Source: Aeoliella mucimassa
Lineage (GTDB): Bacteria; Planctomycetota; Planctomycetia; Pirellulales; Lacipirellulaceae
DNA: 64,000 nucleotides
Direction of reading: 5' to 3'
Assembly: GCF_007748035.1 (NCBI RefSeq)
Contig: NZ_CP036278.1
Location: 5,642,001-5,706,000, forward strand
Within the stretch, counting starts at the first letter, position 1. Every line of letters starts with the position of its first letter. Positions 41,689-51,120 of the stretch are shown one piece after another. A program made the position numbers and the translations under genes. The notes under the pieces are model-generated. The model made no database searches and was not told the origin of the DNA. It saw nothing but the letters and a program-made list of their open reading frames with translations.

Positions 41689-41826
41689 ACAAACAGCAGG
41701 CAAGCAGGGGAGGGGGCGGGGGAACGGCTGTCCAAGCTCCCGCTATCTTAATCGCCCGACGCGTGGGTGTCATCCGGGAAATCGCCCTGCGTGCTGCCCG
41801 CAACGCGGGTCGGCAAACCGGCCGGC

Positions 41827-43047
41827 TCAAACGTACTCGGCCTGGTCTTTGTCGGCCATCTCGCGAAGCCGGGCGGGGAAGTCGGGCAGGGCGGCAACCA
41901 CACGGGTCCAGGTCGGCAGGGCCATTGCGCCGGAGGGATCGTCGAACACGGCCTCGCCAGCTGCGGTAATCTGCTCGGCAAAGGCCTCGATGGCCTCTTC
42001 CTCGCCGTGCCGATCGTACTCCAGGCTGTTCATCAGCGCATCGGCATGATACTGCCGAATGGCGTCCTGGGCGAGCCGCAGGTAGCTGTTGCGGATCGAC
42101 AGCAGATGCCCGCGAGTAACGACTAAGCCGTTGCTCATGAGGGTGCGGAGAATGCTGGTGAGGATGTCGCTCGCCATGCCCATCAGCCCGCGCGAGCGAT
42201 CGTCGAGCGAGAGGGGTTGGTGCTTGTGTTCGTACGCGCGACCGAGGTCGACCTGGCACACCCGTTTCGGCGAGGTGTTGCGGAATACTTCGGCTAGCGT
42301 GCCGACTTCGAGCCCCCAGTCGCAGGGAATGCGATTCGAGCGGGCGAGGGCCGACGACACTGCGAACTCGCCAGCTAGCGGATAACGGAAACTGCGGACG
42401 AACACCAGGAACTTGTCGCTCCCCAGCACCGAAATCATCGCCCGAGTAATCGGGGTCATCAGCAGACGCGCAACGCGCCCGTGCATGCGGTCGGTGCAGC
42501 GAGCGTAGTAGGCTTTGCAGAAGTCGAAGTCGAGACTCGGGTGAGCCATCGGCAGGCACAGCCGCATCAGCATGTCGTTATCGTAGTTCACGATATCGCA
42601 GTCTTGCAGCACGTAGGCTTTGATCTTGGGGTCGGCCAGCAGGTAGCCAAACGCGGTCCACACCGCGCGTCCCTTACCTGGTCGCGAGACATCGAACCCT
42701 GCGTCGGTGAGTTCCTGGTAGAGCTGCTGCCCTCGCGGGCCATCGGTCCACAAGATGCGGCAGCGGTCGCCGAGCTGCTCGGTGAACGAATAGGTTTGCT
42801 TGTATTCGTCGGCCGAAGTGGTGCGATTGAGCACGACCACGATCGAGTCGATGAACTTGGCGTCGACCAGCTTGCGAGCGATGTTGGCAAACGGCTCGGC
42901 CTTCATATCGGCCGCGGTGATCGGCAGCACCAGGCCGATCGGGAACTCGCGGACCGCGACATTGAGTTTGTGCTCAAGTTCCGCCGCGTCGACCGTTCCT
43001 AACTCGTGGATGGTGGTGATCGGTCCATACTGAGAAAAGTCTGGCAC
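41827..43047 (-). CDS. gpgS: Glucosyl-3-phosphoglycerate synthase-like glycosyltransferase (GT81)
   Basis: The protein has 406 residues and a GTG start at 43047 with AGGAAG ahead of it. The GT-A fold has a start region FPIGLVLPITAADMKAE, a donor-binding part (DVSRPGKGRAVWTAFGYLLA) and the metal-binding DCDIVNYD. EFAVSSALARSNRIPCDWG and CQVDLGRAYEHKHQPLS are acceptor-side motifs shared with GpgS and mannosylglycerate synthases. GpgS joins glucose from a nucleotide sugar to 3-phosphoglycerate, the first step to glucosylglycerate. Adjacent phosphorylase, glycosyltransferase and phosphatase genes support this role. A TATAAT element (43138-43143) lies upstream. Confidence 0.72.
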   Translation of the reverse strand: MPDFSQYGPITTIHELGTVDAAELEHKLNVAVREFPIGLVLPITAADMKAEPFANIARKLVDAKFIDSIVVVLNRTTSADEYKQTYSFTEQLGDRCRILWTDGPRGQQLYQELTDAGFDVSRPGKGRAVWTAFGYLLADPKIKAYVLQDCDIVNYDNDMLMRLCLPMAHPSLDFDFCKAYYARCTDRMHGRVARLLMTPITRAMISVLGSDKFLVFVRSFRYPLAGEFAVSSALARSNRIPCDWGLEVGTLAEVFRNTSPKRVCQVDLGRAYEHKHQPLSLDDRSRGLMGMASDILTSILRTLMSNGLVVTRGHLLSIRNSYLRLAQDAIRQYHADALMNSLEYDRHGEEEAIEAFAEQITAAGEAVFDDPSGAMALPTWTRVVAALPDFPARLREMADKDQAEYV

Positions 43048-43137
43048 GCGTCGGCTTCCTTATGCTGAGTTTCCGTAACCTTCACCGCGAAGGCACCACG
43101 TGCTGTAGTGCTCGAGAGTGGAGTTTCGCAAAACGGC

Positions 43138-43143
43138 ATTATA
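43138..43143 (-). promoter_or_regulatory. Possible -10 element before gpgS
   Basis: A perfect TATAAT on the minus strand lies about 90 bases before the GTG start of gpgS. No good -35 sequence accompanies it. Confidence 0.3.
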
Positions 43144-43254
43144 TCCTAGAACCAGGGTGGCTGGCTATTCGGCTAGTGCAGGTTGCCCATCCATGTGCTT
43201 GCGAGGCGGCCGTTTTTCTCGGCGTTCACAAGCAATTCGACGAAAATGGGAACG

Positions 43255-44991
43255 CTAGGAACGTTCCAGTAACCAGGCCGAACCACCTGCGGGCAGCGTG
43301 ATCGAGCCATCGGCTGGCAGCAGCGACGGGTCGTCAGCGAGCAGCGAGCGGAATTGAGTCGCGGTTCCGGCGAACGCGGCGAGCGGAAGCGTGACTTCAG
43401 GCCCAAAGTTCGCAAGTGCGATGATGCGCTCATCCCCATCCAGGCTGACTCGCTCGACCGCCAGCACCGCATCGCTCGAAGTATCGAGCAGCGTGATTGC
43501 GGCCTCGGGATGAAACGCGGGATGGGCGGTACGCACTGCGAGCAGTTGCTCGTAGCCTTGGTGAATGCGAGCGGCCAGACTGTTGTCGCCCGAGAGGTGT
43601 TGCTCGAGTTCCGGCAGATCGTACTTATGGCGATTGATCCGGCGGTTGATGCCGCTTTGCTCGACGCCGGCGTAATCGTTTTGCGTGCCAACCAAGCTGT
43701 GGAAATACACGGCCGGCATACCAGGTAGCGACAGCATGACCGCCTGGGTGGTGAGGAACCGCCGAGCGTGCAGTTCGACCTCGGCCGGTTCGTCGGCCGT
43801 GGTCGGCGACACAGCGTCGACGTAGGTGATGTTCAACTCGTAGGGGGCATCGGTTCCGTCGGGGCGACGACGAGTGTTAATCCGCCCGCCGCGCGCACGG
43901 ACCGCAGCAACCACCGCTTCGAGCCGTTCGTCGGGCACCAGACCTTCGAGCGGGCGGACACCGATGCCATCGTGACTGGCAGTGAAGTTGAAGAACGTGC
44001 AACCAGCAGGCGGGGGAGCGAGATTCGCCAGCCAGTTGCGCAAGTAGACTGCGTCGCCGCTGGTCATGGCGTCGAGCAATAGCGGCGGCAAACTGAACTG
44101 GTACACCATCTGGGCTTCGTCGCCGGAGCCGAAGTAACTTACGTTCTCCTGGTGGGGAACGTTGGTCTCGGTGAGCAGAATGGTGCCTGGCAGTGCGGCT
44201 GCGACCACGTCGCGCATCAGCTTCACGGCTTCGTGCGTTTCCGGCAAGTGCAGGCAGTTGGTCCCTTGCTCTTTCCAGAGAAAGGCAATCGCATCGAGGC
44301 GAATGATGCGGGCGCCGCGCTTCGCGTACTCGAGTAGTACTTGCAGCATCCGCAGCAGCACTTCCGGTTCTTCGTAATTCAGGTCGATCTGGTCGTCGGA
44401 GAACGTGGTCCACACATGACGCGGGCCGCGCGACGTTTGCACTTCGGTCAGTAGCGGCAAACTCCGCGGGCGGACCACTTGCGACCAATCGATGGTGGGA
44501 TCGGCCTCAACAAAGAAGCGATCGTACGGCGACTCACCGGCCAGGTATTTTTGGAACCACTCGCTGTGCTGTGAGATGTGATTGAGCACCAGGTCGAACA
44601 TCAGGTCGACCGCTTCGCCGAGCTTGGCGATATCGTTCCAGGTGCCGGCTTCGGGATCGACCGCCAGGTAGTCAATTACCGAAAAGCCATCGTCCGACGA
44701 GTAGGGACAAAACGGCAGCAAATGCACCACGTTGATCCGCTCGGCGTGCCCTCGCTCGACCATCCACTGGCACAGCGTCGACAGCGGCGATGCTTGTTCG
44801 CTGCGCAGAATATCGGCGTAGGTGATCAGCACCACGTCGCGTTCCGACCACAATGCACTGCTGCTTGCGGAGTCGGACGTGCGATACTCGTCGACTAGGG
44901 CTTCGACCTGCGGAGCGATCTCAGTGGCTCGCTCGCCATACAGCACCCGCAAACGGTCGAGAAACGTAGGCGCATCGGGATTGTTCGACAT
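43255..44991 (-). CDS. GH13_18 sucrose-phosphorylase-family enzyme, likely glucosylglycerate phosphorylase
   Basis: The protein has 578 residues from ATG 44991 (MSNNPDAPTF), with GGAATT upstream; an ATG at 45003 and a GTG at 45045 are further options. The GH13 barrel shows LVLNHISQHSEWFQKYLAGE, nucleophile Asp in RIIRLDAIAFLWKE, acid/base Glu in LLTETNVPHQENVSYFG and transition-state Asp in TASHDGIGVRPLEG. Sucrose phosphorylase-like enzymes cleave an alpha-glucoside with phosphate to give glucose 1-phosphate. In this family the members next to gpgS act on glucosylglycerate, so degradation of this solute is the best guess. It lies between gpgS and a GT4 gene. Confidence 0.75.
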   Translation of the reverse strand: MSNNPDAPTFLDRLRVLYGERATEIAPQVEALVDEYRTSDSASSSALWSERDVVLITYADILRSEQASPLSTLCQWMVERGHAERINVVHLLPFCPYSSDDGFSVIDYLAVDPEAGTWNDIAKLGEAVDLMFDLVLNHISQHSEWFQKYLAGESPYDRFFVEADPTIDWSQVVRPRSLPLLTEVQTSRGPRHVWTTFSDDQIDLNYEEPEVLLRMLQVLLEYAKRGARIIRLDAIAFLWKEQGTNCLHLPETHEAVKLMRDVVAAALPGTILLTETNVPHQENVSYFGSGDEAQMVYQFSLPPLLLDAMTSGDAVYLRNWLANLAPPPAGCTFFNFTASHDGIGVRPLEGLVPDERLEAVVAAVRARGGRINTRRRPDGTDAPYELNITYVDAVSPTTADEPAEVELHARRFLTTQAVMLSLPGMPAVYFHSLVGTQNDYAGVEQSGINRRINRHKYDLPELEQHLSGDNSLAARIHQGYEQLLAVRTAHPAFHPEAAITLLDTSSDAVLAVERVSLDGDERIIALANFGPEVTLPLAAFAGTATQFRSLLADDPSLLPADGSITLPAGGSAWLLERS

Positions 44992-45069
44992 CACGAATTC
45001 CATTCGTTGTGAATTACCGCCCCACACATAGTGCCTAGCTTGCACCAGTTAGGCAAGGGCGCGTGGCCG

Positions 45070-46344
45070 CTACATGTCGTCCATACCGGTGTAATTGGTA
45101 ACCAGCGTACGGATTTTGCGGCGTAACACCGCGTAACTATAGTAACGTTTGCCGAGGGAGTAGTTGGTCTCAACCATTTCTTCCCGATATTCGGGATCAT
45201 TAATGACTCGCTGCACCTTGTTGATAACTTCGCGAGTCAGGTAGCCATTCATGGTCACCACGTCGAAGCCACGCGGTTCGATGTCGCTCACAAAAATCGA
45301 GTAGCGATTCACGAGCGCCGGCTTGCGGTAGTAGAACGCTTCGATTAGTGCGTTGCCGAATCCTTCGTACAGACTCGGGTAGGTGATCACATCGGCGTGC
45401 GCGTAAGCGTCGCCTAGCAGGTAGACCTTTTCGCCGCGTTCGTTGGTGCCGCGTTCTTCGCCAATGCGGTCGGGAATGTAAAGCAACTCCACGCCTTCGC
45501 GGTCGGCCATTTCCTGCAGTGCATGCAGGTACTCGTTGCCCTCGTCGCCCGACTCGTGCGAGATCACCAGCTTGCAACGAGGGTCGCGAAGCGCCCCGAT
45601 TAGCGAGATCGCATGCTCGATGCCTTTGCGAGGTACCACGCGGGTAGGTTGCAGGAACAGCACGTCGTCCTTGCTGATGCCGATTTGCTCGCGGAAGTCC
45701 GAGTTGTAATCGTCGACTCCTTCGGGCTCGACTTCAAACTCCAGCACGTTCGGCACCAGGATGCTCGACACACCGCGGCGATGCGAAAGCGCTCGCTGGG
45801 CTTCGGAGTTGATCGTCACATGTTGAATGGAGGGAAGGGTGCAGGGGAACGCCATACGCAGGAGGTCACCGCACGCGTTGACGCTAAAGCGATCGCGTTC
45901 CCAATAAAAATCGTGGTGATGGGCGATGGTCGGGAAGCCGGTTTCGGCGACGAACATGGCGATCGCGACCCCCAGCGGAATGTTCATCGGAATCGTCAGG
46001 GCGTTCTGCACCACCATGATTTCGATATCGAACTTGCGCGTGAAGTCGTACAGCGTTCGCTTCAGATGCTCGGCCAGCGCCAGGATGCGACGGGTGACTT
46101 CGGGATCACGCGTCACCTGACCAAAGCAGCGATTGTTGATCCATTGAATGTCGGAGTGCCCGAAATACGCATGCGGCACGAGCATGCTGATATCGGGATC
46201 GGTATCGAGCTTACCTCCATACCAATAACTCACGTGGCGGTGGTCCCACAGAATGCGGGCCCACTTGGCGGCTTCGAGCGATACACCATCGGTACCGGCG
46301 AAGCGCGTACCCACGAATCCAATGTTGTGTCCTATGGATGCCAT
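45070..46344 (-). CDS. GT4 glycosyltransferase of the solute cluster
   Basis: The protein has 424 residues from ATG 46344 ([20 protein letters not shown]). The GT-B fold shows [20 protein letters not shown] at the N-terminus. At the C-terminus it has [35 protein letters not shown] (EX7E donor motif) and the final helices. By position it may transfer mannose or glucose to glucosyl-3-phosphoglycerate or glucosylglycerate, the step of mannosylglucosylglycerate synthesis. The donor cannot be told from motifs. It lies 78 bases before the phosphorylase gene on the same strand. Confidence 0.65.
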   Translation of the reverse strand: MASIGHNIGFVGTRFAGTDGVSLEAAKWARILWDHRHVSYWYGGKLDTDPDISMLVPHAYFGHSDIQWINNRCFGQVTRDPEVTRRILALAEHLKRTLYDFTRKFDIEIMVVQNALTIPMNIPLGVAIAMFVAETGFPTIAHHHDFYWERDRFSVNACGDLLRMAFPCTLPSIQHVTINSEAQRALSHRRGVSSILVPNVLEFEVEPEGVDDYNSDFREQIGISKDDVLFLQPTRVVPRKGIEHAISLIGALRDPRCKLVISHESGDEGNEYLHALQEMADREGVELLYIPDRIGEERGTNERGEKVYLLGDAYAHADVITYPSLYEGFGNALIEAFYYRKPALVNRYSIFVSDIEPRGFDVVTMNGYLTREVINKVQRVINDPEYREEMVETNYSLGKRYYSYAVLRRKIRTLVTNYTGMDDM

Positions 46345-46542
46345 TGCTTTCGCATGTTTTGCTGGGTTCGTGGGGAATACCCCACCTTGGCAACTGCGCG
46401 CGCCAGGGCAGGTGGGAAACCTGGGGATGGGCGTCGCTGCGATACTGCCTGAAGATGCTTGCCACCAGACTTTAGCGGCAAGCAATCGACGCAACGGCTG
46501 GCTGGGCATCCAGCTGGGACGCACCAGTTGGTTAAATGTAAG

Positions 46543-47433
46543 CTACAGCTGCGGAGGGGCAAGCCGCAAAATGGTGAGAATCTGCCGTAAATCTGTTACA
46601 ACCGCTGTCGGCTGTACCCCCTCGACGAGCGGATCGCCCTCGCGAAGTCGCAAACTGCGGGCATCGCCAGCAAATAGCACCGTGCGGAATCCCACCGCTG
46701 CAGCGGGAGCGACGTCGTTACGCATGTCGTTGCCGACGTAGAGCACTGTGTCGGGCGCGATGCCCCGTTCGGTTAGCACGCGGGAGACTTTTTCGTACAT
46801 CCATTGCGACGGCTTGGCCTTCCGCTCTTCGTAGCTCCAGACGCACAAGGCTGCGTCAAAGCCAAGCTCGTCGAGCGGGCCGCCGCCGAGCGCTGGAAAC
46901 AACTCGCGGGTGAACGACTGGGCGTTGCTCACAATCCCCAGCGGCAGCCCCGCAGCATGCAGCGAAGCCAGACAGTCGCTAAGTCCGGGCATCGGCCACA
47001 CGGGGTTGACGCGGGTTTCGTACTCGATGGCCAGTTGCTCGATTTCGTGGTCCTTCAGCGTGTAGTCGATGTAGCCTTGCTCAAGCAGTGTCTTGAGTGC
47101 CGATCGCCAGACTTCGTGGATATCGACTTCAGGGAACTCGAAGTCCGACTCGGCGTGCTGACGTTTGATTTCGGCGTGTAAGGCGGCCACCACGTCGTCG
47201 CCGACCGCAGTGGTGAGCATCAGCCCTGCTTGTTGACAGGCTTGCTCGGCAGCATCGCCGCGGCTGGCACCGCTGGTGAGACTAATGTCGCCGCTCGCGC
47301 TGATGAACAGCGTGCCGTACACATCAAAGAGCACCGCGCGGATGCCATCAAGCTCCGGCAGCACAGGCTCGGTATCGGTAGGCTTGGGCGCGAGCGGCTG
47401 GCTGTTCTCAAGAATGATGTCGATGGCCTGCAA
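46543..47433 (-). CDS. HAD-superfamily phosphatase of the solute cluster
   Basis: The protein has 296 residues and a TTG start at 47433 with a strong AGGAGC seven bases upstream. The HAD motifs are AVLFDVYGTLFIS (nucleophile and acid Asp), LGIVSNAQSFTREL (motif 2), a Lys in EERKAKPSQWMYEKV (motif 3) and VLYVGNDMRNDVAPAAAVG (motif 4). A cap of ~90 residues is inserted after motif 1. In context it may dephosphorylate the phosphorylated glucosylglycerate or mannosylglucosylglycerate precursor. It sits between two GT4 genes. Confidence 0.72.
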   Translation of the reverse strand: MQAIDIILENSQPLAPKPTDTEPVLPELDGIRAVLFDVYGTLFISASGDISLTSGASRGDAAEQACQQAGLMLTTAVGDDVVAALHAEIKRQHAESDFEFPEVDIHEVWRSALKTLLEQGYIDYTLKDHEIEQLAIEYETRVNPVWPMPGLSDCLASLHAAGLPLGIVSNAQSFTRELFPALGGGPLDELGFDAALCVWSYEERKAKPSQWMYEKVSRVLTERGIAPDTVLYVGNDMRNDVAPAAAVGFRTVLFAGDARSLRLREGDPLVEGVQPTAVVTDLRQILTILRLAPPQL

Positions 47434-47469
47434 CGGTAGCTCCTATGAGTGTCGTGGTCGTGAGGCGAG

Positions 47470-49014
47470 CTACTCTTCGAAGCGAATCGCATGCAAGCGG
47501 TCGACGCGAAGGAATTGATCGAGAATGCGAGCGCCGTGCGGGGCGGGCTGAATGGCTTGCGGCGCTGGCTCCTTGGCTACGTGCTTGTAGGCCTTGGCCA
47601 ACTTGCCCACAATGGCCGCCAGCGAGTAGTGTTCGCGAGCGAGCTTGGCATTTTGCTCGATGACAGCCGCATCGCACTCGTGAGTCGCGGAAGCGATCGA
47701 TTCGCGTAACAACTCAGGCTCCACGGCAACACGACGAATCACCAATTCCTGGAACCGGCTCGGCAGCAAGGCGAAGTCGATGGTATCGTTCGATAGCAAG
47801 GTGTCGATGGCCGCGAGGGTTTCGTCGCGCGAGGTGGGAGGCACCCCATAGCTCTCGCACGCCCACTCGTAGGCCAGCAACAAGGTTTCGGCCAGGCTCG
47901 AGCGGTCACCCACCAAATCGAGCGGCACTTGTAGCGTTTCGTAAAGGTTGTCGAGCTGCAGACCTTCTTGCTTGAAGTCGCAAGTGATGGCCGGCAGGTC
48001 GCGACCAACGAGCGACTTGTCGGCCAACCAGGCTTCGAGATACACCATGCCGAAACCTTCGGCGACGCTGGTGGTGATCAACGCGTCGGACGCTGCCAGG
48101 GTATCGAGAAACTGGCTGGACCCGCCGCCGCATACGTTGAACAAGCAGCGCAGCCCAAGCGATTCGGAGAGTCGCTGCCAGCGCTCGTACGAAGGGATCT
48201 CGATCGGGTTGGTAGGGGCCAGCGTGAGTGCGTGCCAGGTGTTCGGCTCGCTTACCGCTGCGTGCAGCAACAGTTCTCCCAGGTTCTTCCGGCGGATGCC
48301 CCGCACGGGGTAGAGTACCAGGCGGCTGTCGCGTGGAATCTGCAACTCGTCGCGCACCTTTTCGGCCACCGACTTGGGATTACTCAGCCCATGGAACTCG
48401 GCCACGGGGTTGGGAAGTTGGTGGATCCGCTGGCTTTCGATACCAGCGGATGCCAGCATCGATTCGTCGCGGCTACTCAGCGTCGCGTAGTGAATGCCGG
48501 CTGCGGTGGGATACTGCTTGGCGGCCACCTGCGTGGGATCGTCGGTGTGCCAGCTGGTCGCCAGATGACGGTAATTGCTTGGGCGGAAGTCTTCCACGAA
48601 GTCGTGAATCTGCAGCAGCTGACGATAGCCTCGCTTTGCCAGCAGTTGCACCGCGCCGGGCCACGACACGTTTTTACCGAGCGAATGGTTATGCAGGTGC
48701 AGCAGCGTGTTGTCGTGCATGAACCCGTGCGACGCGAGAAGCTCGGCCACTTCGTCGGCCAGTTCCTCTTCCCGCAGCGTGGGGAGTTGCGAGTAGTCGA
48801 GCGTCGGCAGCGGCATCAGCACGGTTTCGAGCTTGCCGCCATCGAGCTCGTTCCAAACCGCGTCGGGCCAACCATCGTGACGCCCGCCATAGAGCACCCC
48901 CACCCGCTCGGGACGGGACGAGCCTTTGAGGCTAGCGAGCGAGCGTAGCTGATTGAGGATAACTTGCGTTACCCCTGCGGCATTCAAGTGGTAATGGGAG
49001 AAAACAATCTGCAT
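47470..49014 (-). CDS. GT4 glycosyltransferase, second in cluster
   Basis: The protein has 514 residues from ATG 49014 (MQIVFSHYHLNAAGVTQVIL); TTG 49020 is two codons upstream. The GT-B layout is visible: HYHLNAAGVTQVILNQLRSL at the N-terminal donor face, LVLYPVRGIRRKNLGELL, and TTSVAEGFGMVYLEAWLADK (EX7E-like motif). The C-terminal ~90 residues are a helical extension. It is the first gene of the minus-strand cluster, 36 bases before the HAD gene, so it shares a transcript. It may act in solute synthesis or in an envelope glycan. Confidence 0.65.
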   Translation of the reverse strand: MQIVFSHYHLNAAGVTQVILNQLRSLASLKGSSRPERVGVLYGGRHDGWPDAVWNELDGGKLETVLMPLPTLDYSQLPTLREEELADEVAELLASHGFMHDNTLLHLHNHSLGKNVSWPGAVQLLAKRGYRQLLQIHDFVEDFRPSNYRHLATSWHTDDPTQVAAKQYPTAAGIHYATLSSRDESMLASAGIESQRIHQLPNPVAEFHGLSNPKSVAEKVRDELQIPRDSRLVLYPVRGIRRKNLGELLLHAAVSEPNTWHALTLAPTNPIEIPSYERWQRLSESLGLRCLFNVCGGGSSQFLDTLAASDALITTSVAEGFGMVYLEAWLADKSLVGRDLPAITCDFKQEGLQLDNLYETLQVPLDLVGDRSSLAETLLLAYEWACESYGVPPTSRDETLAAIDTLLSNDTIDFALLPSRFQELVIRRVAVEPELLRESIASATHECDAAVIEQNAKLAREHYSLAAIVGKLAKAYKHVAKEPAPQAIQPAPHGARILDQFLRVDRLHAIRFEE

Positions 49015-49136
49015 GGACAATTCGAGTTGGGCAGCAAGTGGAGAATCGAACTACGATGTATCATCGCCGATCTGCGGGGGAGGTTCAACTCGTCGCGGTG
49101 CGGATTGCCGATCGGTGCAGCGTTTGGTTACCGCGC

Positions 49137-49172
49137 AAAAAACGGGGAACCCTCTTGTCGAAGGTTCCCCGT
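49137..49172 (-). terminator. Intrinsic terminator after the DUF2513 gene
   Basis: ACGGGGAACC (49142-49151) pairs with GGTTCCCCGT (49163-49172). On the minus strand the stem is followed by TTTTTT. It lies 30 bases after the stop at 49202. Confidence 0.85.
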
Positions 49173-49201
49173 GTGATTTCAGCGTTTTTCGCCCGAAAGG
49201 C

Positions 49202-49801
49202 CTACACCAAGTAAATGGGTAGTTGCACGCTCGGTTCGGTAGTTTTGGTTTCGACCGGGGTGCGATCGTAGTAATAGTCGTAGTCGAACCATTCGAGTCG
49301 CTCGCGATAGTCGGGCATCGTGCGAATCAAACGCAGTTCGTCTTCCACTTCCACGCGTTCGGGCTCGCGATATTCGGTGTTATAACGCACTGGTTCTTCG
49401 CGGCGGTAGTACGGGCGATACGTGCGGCGAGGAGCACGTGCGTAGCCGTAGGTGCTCGACTCGACCGCCCACTTGGTGAGCAGAGTGCGAATCGCGGTGA
49501 GCGAGAGACCGCCGGTGCGGTCTTGAACCACGGTCTTGGCCTCGCGCCAACGGGCGTCGCTACGGCAAAGTTCCAACAGTTCCGCGCCGGTGTGGGTGAG
49601 CCGCAAGCAGGCTGACCCACTCGTCGTGCGTTGCACTTCCTTGACCAGGCCGGCGTCGATCATCAACCGCAGGTGGAATCGCACCCGCGCGTCGGTGTCA
49701 TGGGTAAGGCTACCGCGTAGCACGCTGGCGGTGCACTCAGCGGCCCCTTGGGCCTCGATGTCGAACAACAATTGCCGGCATAAATCGATATCGCGTTTCA
49801 T
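49202..49801 (-). CDS. DUF2513-type winged-helix protein
   Basis: The protein has 199 residues from ATG 49801, which has an excellent GGAGGTG eight bases upstream. Residues 1-~105 fit DUF2513, a small helix-turn-helix domain (KRDIDLCRQLLFDIEAQGAA, RFHLRLMIDAGLVKEVQR, LTHTGAELLELCR), common in prophages. The rest is unusual for the family: a helix (SLTAIRTLLTKWAVESS) and then a Tyr/Arg-rich polar tail with repeated acidic and aromatic residues (YYRREEPVRYNTEYREPERV). It is a likely DNA-binding regulator. It lies next to the solute cluster and may control it. Confidence 0.7.
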   Translation of the reverse strand: MKRDIDLCRQLLFDIEAQGAAECTASVLRGSLTHDTDARVRFHLRLMIDAGLVKEVQRTTSGSACLRLTHTGAELLELCRSDARWREAKTVVQDRTGGLSLTAIRTLLTKWAVESSTYGYARAPRRTYRPYYRREEPVRYNTEYREPERVEVEDELRLIRTMPDYRERLEWFDYDYYYDRTPVETKTTEPSVQLPIYLV

Positions 49802-50094
49802 GATGGTGCACCTCCATTCGCACACTCAAGATGGGTCGCTCGCCAACTCTCCACGGGAAGCGAGTAGGCGGCATCATCGTGACATTCCCCACGCAGGGCA
49901 AGATCGTTTCACGCGGTGCTAGCACGGCCGAGGGGTGCGGAGAAAACCCCTGCAAATCGCCGCTGTCGAAAACAAATTGGGCAATTTGGTCCCTCGCCTG
50001 TAACACCTCGCCTGCGACTGCGTACGAGGGGGTATCGCGGGCCGATGCGTCGCCCGCTGGTCGCGAAAAAACAACCATCGTGCGAGGTGTTCCG

Positions 50095-50967
50095 ATGAAA
50101 TCCAACGTATTCCAAGTACTGTTCCTGCTTTGCGTGCTGATTGCCCGAGCCGAGTTCGCCCTGGCCGGCGGGCCGAGTACCCCCGAGCCCTCCCGCCCGC
50201 AGGGGAGGGCGAGCATGGGAGTGATGCTGGTGCAAACACTGCTTAGCGAAGCCCTGCAGCGGTCCGCAGGCCACGACACTAGAGCTGCAACGGAGCCTTC
50301 GCTGCCGACCACCGCCGAGGTGGACTTACCACTGACGACCGCCGAGGAAGAGGAACTGCGATTCGACCCACCGGCGGGGATGAGTGGCTCGCCCATGATC
50401 CAGTACGACGCTAGCAGCGAGCCGGAACCACAGGATTGGGAGCCCTTGGAACTCGACACGCCTGACAAGGTCGCAGAACCAGAGGTGCCAGTTGTGCCGG
50501 AGATGCCAGTCGCGGTTGCCGAGCCGACGGGGCCGCTCTCGAAGCTACCCCCCACGCCTGATCCGTTTTATGGCGGTGTGCATCAATTGCTTGAGGTTCG
50601 CGGTGCTCAGACCTTGTTCCCACCACATACGATTCGTCCACCGATGGTCACCAAGCAAGGCAAGAACACCTTGTTGCTCGACGCCTTCGGCGACCAGGTT
50701 GATCTCGAAACGCTTCCCGCCGTACCCAGCGGCGAGGTCATGTTCTTCACCTCCGAGCGGGCGGAGAAGCGTTCGCCAGGTCGAATCGTGTTGCTCGTGG
50801 ATGGTCGGGCGCTGCGTTTGAAGATCGATAGCTGGGAGGATGGTCGGACCGACGTGCAGCTGCCACGCATCGAGCTGAGTCGTCCCGCCGTGGCCCGGCT
50901 TTACATGGGCAACGGGCAGGGAGTGGTGATCGACGCGGCCGATTTTGTGATGCTGCCCCCCGAGTAG
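50095..50967 (+). CDS. Secreted protein of unknown function
   Basis: The protein has 290 residues from ATG 50095, preceded by AGGTG. A signal peptide (VLFLLCVLIARAEFALAG) is followed by a long Pro/Glu-rich, probably disordered region (to ~150), then a compact alpha/beta-rich C-terminal region (EVMFFTSERAEKRSPGRIVL, IELSRPAVARLYMGNGQGVV). No family was recognised. It begins about 290 bases after the divergent DUF2513 start, and a likely promoter for the ABC gene follows its stop. Confidence 0.55.
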   Translation: MKSNVFQVLFLLCVLIARAEFALAGGPSTPEPSRPQGRASMGVMLVQTLLSEALQRSAGHDTRAATEPSLPTTAEVDLPLTTAEEEELRFDPPAGMSGSPMIQYDASSEPEPQDWEPLELDTPDKVAEPEVPVVPEMPVAVAEPTGPLSKLPPTPDPFYGGVHQLLEVRGAQTLFPPHTIRPPMVTKQGKNTLLLDAFGDQVDLETLPAVPSGEVMFFTSERAEKRSPGRIVLLVDGRALRLKIDSWEDGRTDVQLPRIELSRPAVARLYMGNGQGVVIDAADFVMLPPE

Positions 50968-51006
50968 CAGGCATTGCCGAGCGAAAAGCGTGGTAGTTGG
51001 GGCTGT

Positions 51007-51035
51007 TTGTCGAGCATGGGGGTCGTCGCTACAAT
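51007..51035 (+). promoter_or_regulatory. Sigma-70-like promoter of the ABC exporter
   Basis: TTGTCG (51007-51012), a 17-base spacer and TACAAT (51030-51035) precede the ATPase gene by about 85 bases. Confidence 0.5.
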
Positions 51036-51120
51036 CGAAGGGTGGTTGCTGATCGTTGGGCGTCTTGCCTGGTGGAGCTCCACGTTTGACCCGCCTGCCG
51101 TTATCCCCCCGCCTCCGACG

